From NCBI GenBank assembly GCA_964036155.1, contig OZ038422.1, positions 24,141,201 through 24,205,200 on the forward strand: a DNA stretch of 64,000 bases, in the 5' to 3' direction. Origin of the DNA: Diploscapter coronatus. Its lineage: Eukaryota; Nematoda; Chromadorea; Rhabditida; Rhabditidae. Below, in pieces: positions 23,458 to 36,853 of the stretch (position 1 is its first letter; every line of letters starts with the position of its first letter). Both the position numbers and the translations under genes were made by a program. Below the pieces are notes generated by a model that was given only the letters and a program-made list of their open reading frames with translations, searched no databases and had not been told where the DNA came from.

Positions 23458-25943
23458 TTAGGCATCGACCTCCTCGAACTCCACGTTGATTTTATTCTCG
23501 TTTTGGAAACGTATTCGATAATTTATGACAAGAGACCGGAACCAGGCCTGAAATTTTTTTTATATTTAAATTCAGCTTGAAAACTTTATCTGTTTATTAT
23601 TATTACGAATACCATAAACAAAATTGAATCAAATAACTTTTTTCATTATGTTTAAACGTATTATTTCATTTTTCTTAAATTATCATATTTTTTCTAATTA
23701 CCATACCTGCTCGTTACCCCATTTGAGTTTGTATACACCGGGTCCAGGAACTTTCAGCCTCAAATAATCTACAGTCGGCATCCCTGGGTAGTCGAAATCA
23801 GGACACCTAAACTTATCAATCAATCACTTCGTCATCATGTTTGCACTTTCTTGTAAGTTTCATCAAAGGGCATAGAAAAAGATGACAAGTTTTTCACGAT
23901 TACCCGGTTCTAGCCGAGTGTAAAGCTATCATTCGATGAATTATCAGAGTACGGTAGCTTATGACATAAAAATGGTTCCAGGTAATATCAGACCGTAGGC
24001 TATTCAATGGAAAAGATGCTTGGTGACATTTCTATGAATCATACGACACTGTACCAATCGACCATCTCCTCTAGAGGCTTATCGATAGCAGACTTGTCTT
24101 CATCGTACCATATTCCCTGTCCGTATGTGCGTTCGCAATACCTAAAGTATTGATGACATTGGATTTCCATGTTGATACAGCTTCAACTCTATTAAATGCC
24201 AGCATCATGCGAGCATTACATTTCAAATTCGTAGACTAGTCAAGTAAAAACGTGAAATGTATCTTATTTTCAAAAAAAGTGAGTAAAAAATCTTTTTTTT
24301 TTTTTTTTTAATTTTTACCTATTAACGACGATATAAATCGGCTCATCGCAGTCCTGTACGACGAATGTGCAAATCTTCGACTTTCCCGCAGGCAGGGTGA
24401 CGGATTTCAAGTCTTCGATAGTTGGGACTTCCTGAAAATTATAACCTTTTTTGAAAACTATATTTAAAAAAAAAATTCATCGATTTCAATCTTTAAAACA
24501 TACGAAGCCACCAAGTTTCAAAAATCATTCTGAGAAATTTTCTTCAACCTACACGACACGGACTCCAATACAGTTCCTGAGGTATCGCATCTGAGGGGAT
24601 ATTTAGTCGATCCCTAAAAATTCTTTCAATGGCCTTAAAATCATATTTCGCCTACCGACACATCCCGTCGCCGTTTTTATCCACTAATTTTCCGCCCCAG
24701 TGTTTCGGTAGATATTCGGGTTTAACGTGCTGAACAAAATTCTTCATAAAAGAGTAACATTAAAATAAGTAGTACCTTCAAGACGACGGATTTCCAGTCA
24801 CTATTAGCGGTACAAATCTGGACTTTATTTCGGGTACGTTCTGGCAGCAGAGGCCCGATAGCCTAGAATATTTTATGATATTGCTTTATTTTTTGGAAAA
24901 AACCTTCCACAGTAATGTCATAAACGAAGGCGCATTGATAATGACCATTTTCGCTATCCATTCGGGGTAATTCGTATATACAGACGCCCAAAGAATACGG
25001 TAAGGGCCTAAAATTTCTCTAAATCATTTATTTTTAAAACTGAATTTACCAGTGACGATACTCAACAATGAGGGGTCGAATTTCAGTCCTTCGAGGTCCA
25101 AAATGTAAATTACTGCTGCCTAAAATCAAAAAAGCTTGTAAGTTTTAGAAGAATTCGAGTTCGAATGACTATTTGAATTATCGTTAGCAACAGCCTCTAC
25201 GGCGGTGAAATATCTTGGAATATATAAATTCGCGATTAATTTAAAAATTTTCAAAAAATATCAAGTTTTCAAACAAACATCTATTATTGATGAGGTTGAA
25301 ATTTTTGTGATGAAGTTTATTTGAAAAAAACAATAATAACCTGTTTCCCAGTCCTATCTTCCAAATCATTCATGGCTCCCAGCATCCTTTCTTGGAATCT
25401 GTATCTTTGGATAAGAAAATCTGACAAATGAACGGATTTCAGAATGCCCATTAAATCAATTTTCCCCGCGCACTCAATAACCAGTAAATTATTGTCTTGG
25501 CCGGTTTCTCCTAAATTTTAGGCTTTTCCTTACAAATTACGAATCTAAAATAAAATAGTGATATTAAAAAAAAAAAAAAAAAAAAACAGCTAGCAGTAAC
25601 GAACTGTATAAAGCTCGATCAAATTTCCTATTTGAAAACTTATAAGTTTCCTACCGACAAGCCCGATCGGGAAATACTTCTTAAGGATTTCGTGCTCCTT
25701 GATCAAATGGACATTGTCCAAATCGTAATAATTCCGAAATTTCAAATGTCTCCGTAACTCTGCGAGTGATTCATCGTAATCAAAACCGTACCCCTAAAAT
25801 CCGACATAGCTTTAAAAAAGTTCCAAATACTTCGAAACCTGAGCCCATCTGAGCAAGTTAAAGTCCCGATCGTATTTTGCTGTCAGCAAATCTTTGGCGT
25901 TTTCCCGTAAAAATTCAATCGCTTTTTTGTCTTCTTCATTCAT
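23458..25943 (-). CDS. CRAL-TRIO and GOLD domain lipid-transfer protein (CTG family), 399 aa
   Basis: Twelve exons in transcript order: 25943-25839, 25793-25655, 25510-25341, 25119-25050, 25007-24904, 24862-24776, 24729-24656, 24613-24553, 24431-24319, 24141-24055, 23806-23707, 23547-23458. All phases agree. The N-terminal CRAL-TRIO lobe shows DFNLLRWAQ. The lipid-binding Sec14-like domain (about residues 75-250) carries AGKIDLMGIL, QRYRFQERML, IYILDLEGLKFDP and VIINAPSFMTLLW. The C-terminal GOLD domain starts near residue 290 and ends in a beta-rich segment. This is the architecture of the nematode ctg genes and animal Sec14-like proteins: cytosolic proteins that bind phospholipids or other lipids and act at Golgi membranes. 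The ATG at 25943 lies 10 bases after an AATTTCAG site, probably a trans-splice acceptor. Confidence 0.9.
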
Positions 25944-26296
25944 TTTCTGAAGGTCTGAAATTTCTCGTAAAGAAATTTGTTTGAAGAAAATATGCGATAA
26001 ACGCTCAAAATACACCGAAAGTAAAACTAATGGCAATATTACACGAAATCGACCGATCTACAATAAAAATACTCGGAAAAAATTTCATGAGGACTAATTG
26101 ATTCTAACAAATTCCATCATTCTAGAACAAAAATGACCAAGAAAGATTTAAAGCAGCTATCAGATAAACAAAGATTAACAATAGCTGATCAAGATACGCT
26201 TGGAAATAAATGAAAAGTGATTCTTTGAGATTAGCGCTTCTAGAATAAAAAAAATGATTTATAAACCTCCCGAGAGTGTTCTATTTTGAAACAGTT

Positions 26297-26382
26297 AGCG
26301 GGCGCGGCCCGCTCTTGTCTAATTCTATCCTTCATTCCTGGTTTCCTTCGGTCACAGTCCGCTGACCTTCAATCGGACTGTG
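26297..26382. promoter_or_regulatory. two GC-rich palindromes upstream of the CTG gene
   Basis: 26297-26313 reads AGCGGGCGCGGCCCGCT, a 7-base stem with a 3-base centre. 26353-26361 (CACAGTCCG) pairs with 26374-26382 (CGGACTGTG) across a 12-base loop. They lie about 350-440 bases upstream of the start at 25943 in otherwise AT-rich DNA. They could be protein-binding sites or part of a small structured RNA; I cannot tell which. Confidence 0.4.
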
Positions 26383-27999
26383 CGGATTGCAGGCCATACC
26401 ACCGTTTTACATCACATCACACGCTGTTTGCGAGGCTAATGCAATGAGATTGTGCAAAATAAGCATTGATTTTGATTTTTCACTGTTTGATAGATTTTTG
26501 ATTGACATGAAAACGAAATTAATTCAGTAAAATATTCGTAGATTTGAGGAATATTAAAGCATATTTGATTATGCAAAAGGAAAGATTAGCTCCTAAAAAT
26601 TTAGATTAGCCAGGGGCAAATCGGCTACTCCAAATTTTTGCCGCGGCTTAAGATATGTTGAAGTCTAACTGCATGCTTCGCAGGATGAATAATAAGTCCT
26701 CGTGTAAGCCTTATAAAGGAAATCAGTAGGCAAAATATTCGAAGCTCTTATAAAACGAACAGGTCTAATAATGGAAATTGGATAAACGAAAACCAGAATG
26801 AGTAAATCCTTAGCAATTGATTGATTTCACTGCGAAACGATCATTTATCCTTCCCCTATCCAATCTCTATGATAATGGATTTATATCGAGGTCAGAGAGG
26901 AAAGACCCCCACATGGGTAGGATAATGAGTGTCCAGTGAAAACTTATGATCATTGATGAAAAGTCACGTTGCATGAAGCAGTATTTCCAAAGAGTAATAA
27001 TATTTTGAAAGATTAAAAAATCATGCATTCGAAAAAAGGAGCTAAAATGGGTCACAAAGCGGCTATCGATGGGTTTTTTGCAATCGTATCAGAAATTTGT
27101 CACAAAATTTGACAATTTTGTATGAAATCTGAAGTTTAACATCAAACGTGACAGTTCGTAGAAAATTATTGACCAAAGTGACAGGTCAGCACAAATGAAA
27201 AGAATCTTCATAGAAATTGAAAAAATTTCATGTTCTCATGTTTATGATCAATCGTAAATTTCTATTCCTGTACATCGGACGAATTTTAAAGCAAAAATAC
27301 AGTAATTTAAGTTAATCTAATTCAGATCAGAAATAACTCCTAAAGTAAGCCAATTTAGGCTAAGAAAGATTTGTGGAAGTCAAAATTGAACGATGAATTG
27401 TAAACATGTATTTAGCCAAAAATAAAGTAGATTTTGTCAAAAACACCTACAAAACACGATTGTGAATTGGCGACTTTCTTTTTTGAGGTCACATTTTCTG
27501 TATCCCTCTTCTCTCCACTTATGTTTATCACATTACCTTCGTTCTCAGCCATATTCGTGTTCTCGTCCAACATCATCAAGTTCTCAAGTATTCATCCATT
27601 TTCGATCATCATTCAATTATAACTTTCCTTATTTGAGAAGAGGATGGATTGCGTGAGGTTACTATTGGCTAGTTTTAATTCGAAAAATGAGGAATTATGA
27701 TAGATTATAGATACTTTAAAGCTATCTCCGGGTAGAATGATGATTATATTAGAACCAAATTTTGTAAAATCGTCTTCAGAAGAAATAAAACATAGTGATA
27801 AGATTTAGCCATGCAATATTTTTTCAAATAATAACCTACTGTAAAAATCATTGGATTAGAGAATCTCCTAAATAGGCAAGAAAAACTTGAAACCTATTCC
27901 AATATATATTATCACAATAATGCTCCATTAATGAAACAACTTTTGAAAATGGCTTATTTTTATTTTAAAATCGAAAATTTCACTGTTTTATTTCGCTCT

Positions 28000-28095
28000 T
28001 CTGATTTTCAGGCTGAGACGGGATCAAATTTGCCAAACAAATTGTCCCAAGGCCCGCCCCTCAATTTGTTGGTCTCGTTCCGTCGCAAAATCAGA
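28000..28095. repeat. 96-base fold-back element (MITE-like)
   Basis: The ends TCTGATTTT and AAAATCAGA are inverted, and inner parts also pair (CCAAACAAATTG with CAATTTGTTGG, GAGACGGGA with a complementary stretch). The centre is GC-rich (AAGGCCCGCCCC). It is interrupted by small indels, so it looks like an old non-autonomous transposon. Confidence 0.5.
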
Positions 28096-28480
28096 CAATT
28101 TTGAAAGGAAAACACATACACAATTTTTGTCGTTCGATTCAAATAAAATTAGACGTAATTTTGAGTAAGGAATAGGGAATGCAAATTGAATTCAAGTATG
28201 TTTAGTACTGGTAAAACTTAAGTTAAATTATTCTTCATGAGAAAATCAGTTCAAGATCTTTAAAAAATCGATATTTCAGAATTAAATAGGAAAAGGCGTG
28301 AAAAGTCTTCTAATCGTATCGATTTAGGTGGGTTTTTTTTCGAAGATGGCTAAAAAAATATATTGGAGAACCAATTTTGGACCCCTATAAGAACAAAAAC
28401 TGCGAAATAATATCGCTGGCAAGATCTAATAAATTAGATAAAACTCACATGACACAAACGGCTATATTTAGTACAGGTCT

Positions 28481-28760
28481 TACCGGCAGTGGTCTAGCGC
28501 AGTGACTGTGTTTTACTGCCTAGAGCAGGGTCTCAAGTTCGCCCCTACCTCAACCAAAAAAGGGGGGTTTAAGAAATGTTGGTAGTGGATAAAACCACGA
28601 AAAATTAGCCTAAAATTCCTCGGCTGTTGCACACAACAACAATCTGTCTTCGAGACGGGCCATTAGTTCTGCGTGGCTAGGATAGGCCGACTGTCCCATT
28701 ACGGACGGAAGGTAGCCGATCTCAGTTAGTGGGGAGCAAGGCTAGTAATTTTTTTAGATA
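28481..28760 (+). mobile_element. possible tRNA-derived SINE
   Basis: TAGCGCAGTGA at 28495-28505 fits the RNA polymerase III A box. GGTCTCAAGTTC at about 28529-28540 fits a B box with one inserted base. The start GGCAGTGGTCTAGCGCAG and the block GTTCGCCCC resemble a tRNA D arm and T arm. A body of about 200 bases follows that is much more GC-rich than the flanks. A second copy was not found in this window, so the call rests on the promoter-like boxes. Confidence 0.4.
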
Positions 28761-31150
28761 TTAGAGATCTTACCACTGATAGGATCAAAATACCTATTGA
28801 TCGCGAAAATCACGATAAAAATATAGACCTAACCTGAATAACATCTCAATTTTATCAGCATCTATCAGGCGAAGAAACTTGAATTTTCGCCCGGCGAACT
28901 TATCTGATGTAAAGTCCAGAAAAAGCGCATTTGAATTAGCGCGACTTCGATGAAGAATGATGATCAAAATAGGGTTAGGTACAAAGTTTGCATTCAAATT
29001 TAGCAAATAGATTTTGATAAACGATATATATCTAAAATTAAATTATAATTTAAGATCTATCAAAAGTGTAGTTGCACCTCGAAAAGGAACATTGAAATGT
29101 AAAAAAATGTTTCTCGGGATTTTTTCTACTTCTCTAGTTCAAGGTCGGTACTTATTCTCTATTTTCGAGCGAGCAAAGCAACGAGTTTTGTCGATGAAAA
29201 ACATTTGGAAAGTCCAAGTGTATGCAAAGTACCTATAAGCGCAAAACGAGTATCAAATGTAAGAAATATAAGAGCTTTGGGAAAATTCATGCAAAGATGG
29301 ACTACGATTAACTTCAATATTTGCCTCGCAAATCCAAAAATTTTAGAAACGTAAAACAAAGATTTGGCGATACATGAGAGCAAGCTCAAGAACATATGAG
29401 GTATTGGAAAATCGAAGGTAGAAAGAAAGGCACGATTAATTTCAATATTTTTCTCACAAGTTCAACAATTTTTGAGACCTATACTAAAAATTTGAGAAAA
29501 TAGGAAACACCAGGCAGAGTATCTACGCTTATATACGCCAAAGATAGAGATGCAGGGTAATTGTAATTCTCACAACACATATCCCGATTTGTAAGTGATC
29601 AAGCTTGTCCCCAAAATATCACGGACGGTTTTATTGCCCTATGCTAAAGCATATGGATTCATAGATCATAAATGTTCAATTAAAAATGTCTCAGTTTGCC
29701 AAAGACGGGACATGTTTTGTCCGACGGTTAGATCGGGAAAATTCTCGTCCATTTTCCTGTCTTCTCGACTCTTTAGGCAAGTGAAAATATCTTAGACTTA
29801 AAATGTAGACATCGAAAAACATTGAAACTCGGAAGGGAACACATTTAACCATTGAACCTAAGGATTTCCCATTTTAGAGTTTACGGATATGTTTCATAAA
29901 GTATTCATTTTATTTATTTAGGTTGCTATCGTTGAGTGTATATGGTTTCACATAACATAAAATCTTCAACAAGTACACATTTTCTATTCACATAAGTGTA
30001 TGATTTGCAGACGCATGTTTCGCTAAAATTCGTAAATATCTAATTTCTAATTCATTTTCGCCAGATATTAAATAGATTGTCTAGAGATTATGATTTTCTT
30101 TTCAAAACAATAACATTTTATTCAATTCTTTACTTATAAGGCCACAAAGATGTATGTGAAATAAATAAAATTAAATAATCATAAGACGCGTTTAAATCGG
30201 ATAAAATCAATGAATCGAAGAAAACATCAAAAATGAGACTCGAGAAAATATGCATCAACGAAATTTCGAAGGTCATTTTTGTTATCAAAATCAAAAGTAT
30301 CTGTAATTTTATCGATTCTGAAGGCATCACTTAGACCTTACAAGAACATGGTTTAACAGAGAAAACGCCGTTGGAATTTTACCAAATTAACCTTGAATAT
30401 AAGCTCCGCCACTTTTTATCAGAGTGGAGGAACTTCAGAAGGCTAATGAAAATGAATGGATGGTTTAAAATTGCTTTTAAATCTAAATTAACCCCAGACC
30501 AGTGGGTTTTGGGATAATTTTAATCCATCCAAGGAATTTCAGGTCATACGATAATTTTATTTTAAAAAATCTACTAAAACCATCTTAAAAGAACGATGAT
30601 ATTTTATCAACACATATTCTCACTTTTTACTTCTTTCTTATGGAAAGGAGAGTTGGGTGAACTTTTAAGTCAGATGCTAAAAATTCATGTGAAATCACCA
30701 AAAATCTGACTACACACGGTCTGCTAAAACACAATGATACGGTTTTAGCACCAAAAATTAGAAAAAAAACGGTGTTTAGAAATTGGATAATGAGAATATT
30801 TTAGCTAGAAATATGAGAGGAATTTACAATGATAAATAAATGTGTTTGTCCAAATTTCTCGAGGTCGGAATTTTCAGAAACTTAAGCACATCTAGAATAA
30901 AGCCGAAAATTCCCGATCTTTTGTTTTTCAGGGTTGTCGATTTTCAACAAATTTCTTGTCGAAGAATAAACGACGATCCCTTATTGTGTTAGAAAATTGG
31001 CGAAGATTCTTTGAGGATTTGTTGTTATTGTTGTTTACAAATAAAAAGGTGTGCTGCACTATTGCACATCTGATGAAGGGAGGAGTTTGAAGGGGAGTGA
31101 GTGTGGCTTACCGCAAATGTGCCGTACGGTTTTCCTGCCATACACTGGAC

Positions 31151-33472
<2,322 letters not shown>

Positions 33473-35973
33473 TTATCCTGAAACGGAAAAAAATCAATAG
33501 CATAAGAAAATCCAACGCGATTTTTACGAGAATTGAGAAAGAAGCACGAAATAGAGGCACATGAAACGTATCAGATAAGAAATTTGAACAGGTGATTTAG
33601 AATATCTTGAAACAAATCCTATAGAAAGTGGAAAATTTCGGGGAAAGAATTGCATTTTGATTTCGAAAACCGTGAAACACATCGATTATTGATCGCCTGA
33701 TGGTGTGTTACTATTTTTTAATAAATGTTTTTGAAAACTTGGCGAAAAACACGAAAACATATGGCAGATTGAATGGAATTCAGCTGCAACAGGAGAACAG
33801 GAGGAGCATAATGAGTCAGAGCCAATGATATCGCACTCCAATGATAAAATCGATGATCTCGCGCTCAAATCACAAAAGTTGGTCATTATGAGGACAGAAA
33901 GTGATAGTGATAAAAAAATCAATTAGGGTAGTAGTTAGAAATTACAGGGCGATTTACAAGAGTAAACATCAAGCAGTTCGAAAAAAAAATTGATAACACA
34001 ATCGATTAAAATTGCAAATGCCAAAAATGGTCCTGGGTGAGTCACTGACGAAAACGAATCCTTTCTTCGCTCCGAAAAGTCGGAAAGTTTTCTCCTCGAA
34101 TGCACAAAATCGATTATTCCCCATGCATGATTGTGAAACTCCTGACAAAGGAAGGAAAGTGCACATAAAAAGAAACGCAGAAAACTCCGCCCTTTTTAGG
34201 TTAGGGAAAGACCAAGCTTTTAGCTACCAAAAATAAACGAGTTTTTGGGAGTAACCAAAATACTTTTCTTCCTAAAAAAAAAAAAAGTAAAAGAGGTTAA
34301 CTTTACGAATTTTTTGCATGCAAAACACGTAGCGATTTCAGGGAAAATAATAAGAAAGAAGATGTGAAAACTGGTTGGCTAGTTTTAGTTGCGGCGCTAG
34401 CGATTTGCCATGGCGATTTTTTTTTATTCCCAGCGATTCTCCCGGTTTTCCCCAACTTCCTCCGCGGTTCCCTGATGATCGTCGGGAGTTGTTTTTGCCG
34501 ATTTTTTTTTTGCCGTGGAACGCTCGATGCAAAGCGGGGATCATTTAGTCGGTGAAAGTGGTGAAAATAAATGGGCAAATCCCAACGAGAAATGCACCGC
34601 CTTATTGCCAGGCCAAATTTCCGGCTCAGAACGACGTAATTATCACAAAATCCATGGAAAATACAATTTCCCCAAGAAAAACCAGCGATACTTTTCAAAA
34701 TTCTACTAGAAATCATAGAATTCCAGTGAAGATGGACATAAAGTGGGTTATGTTTTGGGGATTACGAAATCGGAATTATGAAAGTGGGCTGAAACTCCGC
34801 AGAAAAAATGATAAATTCATGATAAATTTGTGAAAAAGTCCCAGAAACGTGGTATCTGAAACCAAAAATGGGTTAAATGACTCCGAAAGCCTTGTGGTGG
34901 TCAGTCGGAGTGGTACTTTGCTAGATGAAGGAGAAAACGAACGATGCTTGGAGCGTATAAAGAGAGAACGCAAACAGGAAGAGTCGAGAAATAGCACGAC
35001 ATGGTGAGACACGGAGAGACAGGCAAGACGCGGCGCGGGCAGAGACGTAGAGACAGATAGAGGGAAAAGAGAAGAGGGTTGGAAAAAAGGGGAGAGCGAG
35101 AGATTCTCTTCTCAGCCTTCTCTTTCTTTCTTCTCCCTTTAGACCTCGTTTGTGTGTTACTGAACGTGAAATACCATTCAGCCTCTGGTTTCGTGAAGAA
35201 GGCTTCTCGATGACTTCGACTTTCCCGCTGAAAAACTTTTATGGATAGCGAAAGTCGTGTTTATCCTAGATTTTACGGGGATTCAAAAGACCTGGGGAAA
35301 TCGCCACAAGTTTTCGAGGCTTTTAGTAAGCAGACGAAAAGCGAAGAAATATGATTCATTAGCGGAGTTTCGGGTTTTACAATGCGATTTTGCGTGAGTT
35401 TGACATAGAGTTCGCGATGTAGAATTGCGAAATTACGCGGTGATTTTAGGAATTTTGCCATAGGTTTCGGAAAGGCAAATGGTAGGGACGCTTTGGGAAT
35501 GTTTGGCGACACTTCGTGTGTATTTTTCACAATTAACCTATCGTTTTCTTATTTGTCCATATTATCTGCCGAATTTCCTATTCTAAGTTCCTGTTCCCAA
35601 GCCCCAAGCCGGTTTTTGTGTAAGCTTTCAGAGGCACACGAGCCTTGAATATTACGCTTTATAGGGAAATTCATTGATTTTCTTTCTTTCTCTCTTTTGT
35701 CTTCGAAGGATGTTTGACTTTCTTCTTTTTCTTTCTTGATTTTTCGTGAACTTGATGAATTTTAGAAAATTTACTATTCCTCTCTTCAAAATTGTTCTTT
35801 TTTTAATTTTCTTGTTGTTTCTAGAACTCAGGCTTATGCTAACTCTATCAAATACAACTTTCGACTCTTATGCTATGGATATCAATTTTCTCATGAGTTT
35901 TTATCCGATTTTTTTTTTGCGACATCAAAGAATTTAGCACATTTTATTGATTTTTCGTTAAAATAGAAGACTT
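33473..35973. promoter_or_regulatory. upstream region of cdc-42 with a GA/CT-rich tract
   Basis: 2.5 kb between the CDC-42 start and the 3' end of the ZIG-like gene, both on the minus strand. A GAGA-rich tract at about 34975-35110 is followed by a CT-rich tract to 35145. Such sequences are common at metazoan promoters (GAGA-type factors), so this is a candidate cdc-42 promoter. ORFs at 34303-34716 and 35273-35530 have no support as genes and could lie in 5' UTR sequence. Nothing else is recognised. Confidence 0.4.
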
Positions 35974-36853
35974 TCAATAAGAATATTCGACTTTGAAGTT
36001 TTTCGCCATCGTTCCCCGCTCGTTATTCGCTACGCAAGCATAGATCCCTTGATCACCCATTGTAGCTGGATCTAAAAATTGATATTTTCCTCAGTTTTAA
36101 TTTTTTTTTTATTTTTCATGCCTATTTCCAATTTACTCCACATCATATCGTTTCCAGTGGGTCTTTCATAGTACTAAAATTTCTAAAGATTATTTTATAT
36201 CTGAACATCTTCTAGTTATTATAACTGAGAGCTGAATCCGGGGGAATAACTTCCTAAGCGTCTTGATAATGGCTCGAATTACTGAAACTTACATGAATAT
36301 TTGGTTTCGGATTGATTTCCGATCCTTCTTTGTACCATTTAATTGTGGGTCTAGGTTCGCCCTTAGCCTCACAAATGATCAGAAGCTTGTACCCCAAACG
36401 AAACGTTTGAGAGAAGTGAGAGCCTTTCGTTACATGAGCTGCCTAAATTTGGACCCATTCTTCTCTTTTATCAAATATCTTTAAAAATCATGCATTTAAA
36501 GCAAATTTATCCTTTATTAATTAATCAGTGCATCTATAGCTTATCTTTAGAACATTTATATTATGAATTATTACTCAAATCACCTAATTCCTACCTTCGG
36601 ATCCGATAAATTGCTCTGGATAAGTGAGAATTCAGCAACTTGGGCGAATTGCAAGTTATCTAAATTCACATTATCTTTTCTTTAACGAAATTGCCTCAGA
36701 GTTTATTATATTTCGACTAGTGTCTATATCTTTTAATCGAAGAGCCTTACTTTTGCCTTTTCCTTTAGCTCCTCTGCGTCCACCTCTGGCATCAACCGTT
36801 TCTTGGAGAATGGCGAAAATGACGAGTAATAACAGGAGCAATCGGGTCAAGTC
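35974..36853 (-). CDS. ZIG-like secreted two-Ig-domain protein (5' end incomplete)
   Basis: Exons in transcript order: 36853-36751, 36659-36595, 36442-36293, 36173-36122, 36071-35974. The first encodes a leucine-rich signal peptide (LLLLLLVIFAILQETVDA) and a basic linker (RGGRRGAKGKGK). The best-preserved Ig domain has ICEAKGEPRPTIKWYKEG and DQGIYACVANNERG, the classical C...W...DxGxYxC core. The order signal, linker, Ig matches the ZIG family, secreted proteins that maintain neuron and axon position in nematodes. Odd points: no in-frame ATG in the first exon (an upstream exon or other start is needed); the intron 36072-36121 uses a GC donor; and the first exon is antisense to the coding exon of the zinc-finger gene. 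Confidence 0.75.

Larger units (their letters stand above)
25944..31150. other. 5.2 kb gene-poor region
   Basis: Between the starts or ends of two minus-strand genes. The first few hundred bases should be the promoter of the CTG gene and include two GC-rich palindromes (26297-26382). Further along are a fold-back element (28000-28095), a tRNA-derived SINE-like stretch (28481-28760) and an imperfect direct repeat (29303-29475). Several 60-75 codon ORFs exist but none has splice support, codon character or a family match. CDC-42 ends at 31151. Confidence 0.5.

Noticed and set aside
27434..27656. Two overlapping ORFs of about 62-64 codons
   Set aside because: Pyrimidine-rich sequence that is open in two frames at once; this is composition rather than coding.
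34303..34716. 137-codon minus-strand ORF upstream of cdc-42
   Set aside because: Overlaps other long frames on both strands, lacks motifs and splice support, and lies where 5' UTR or promoter sequence is expected.
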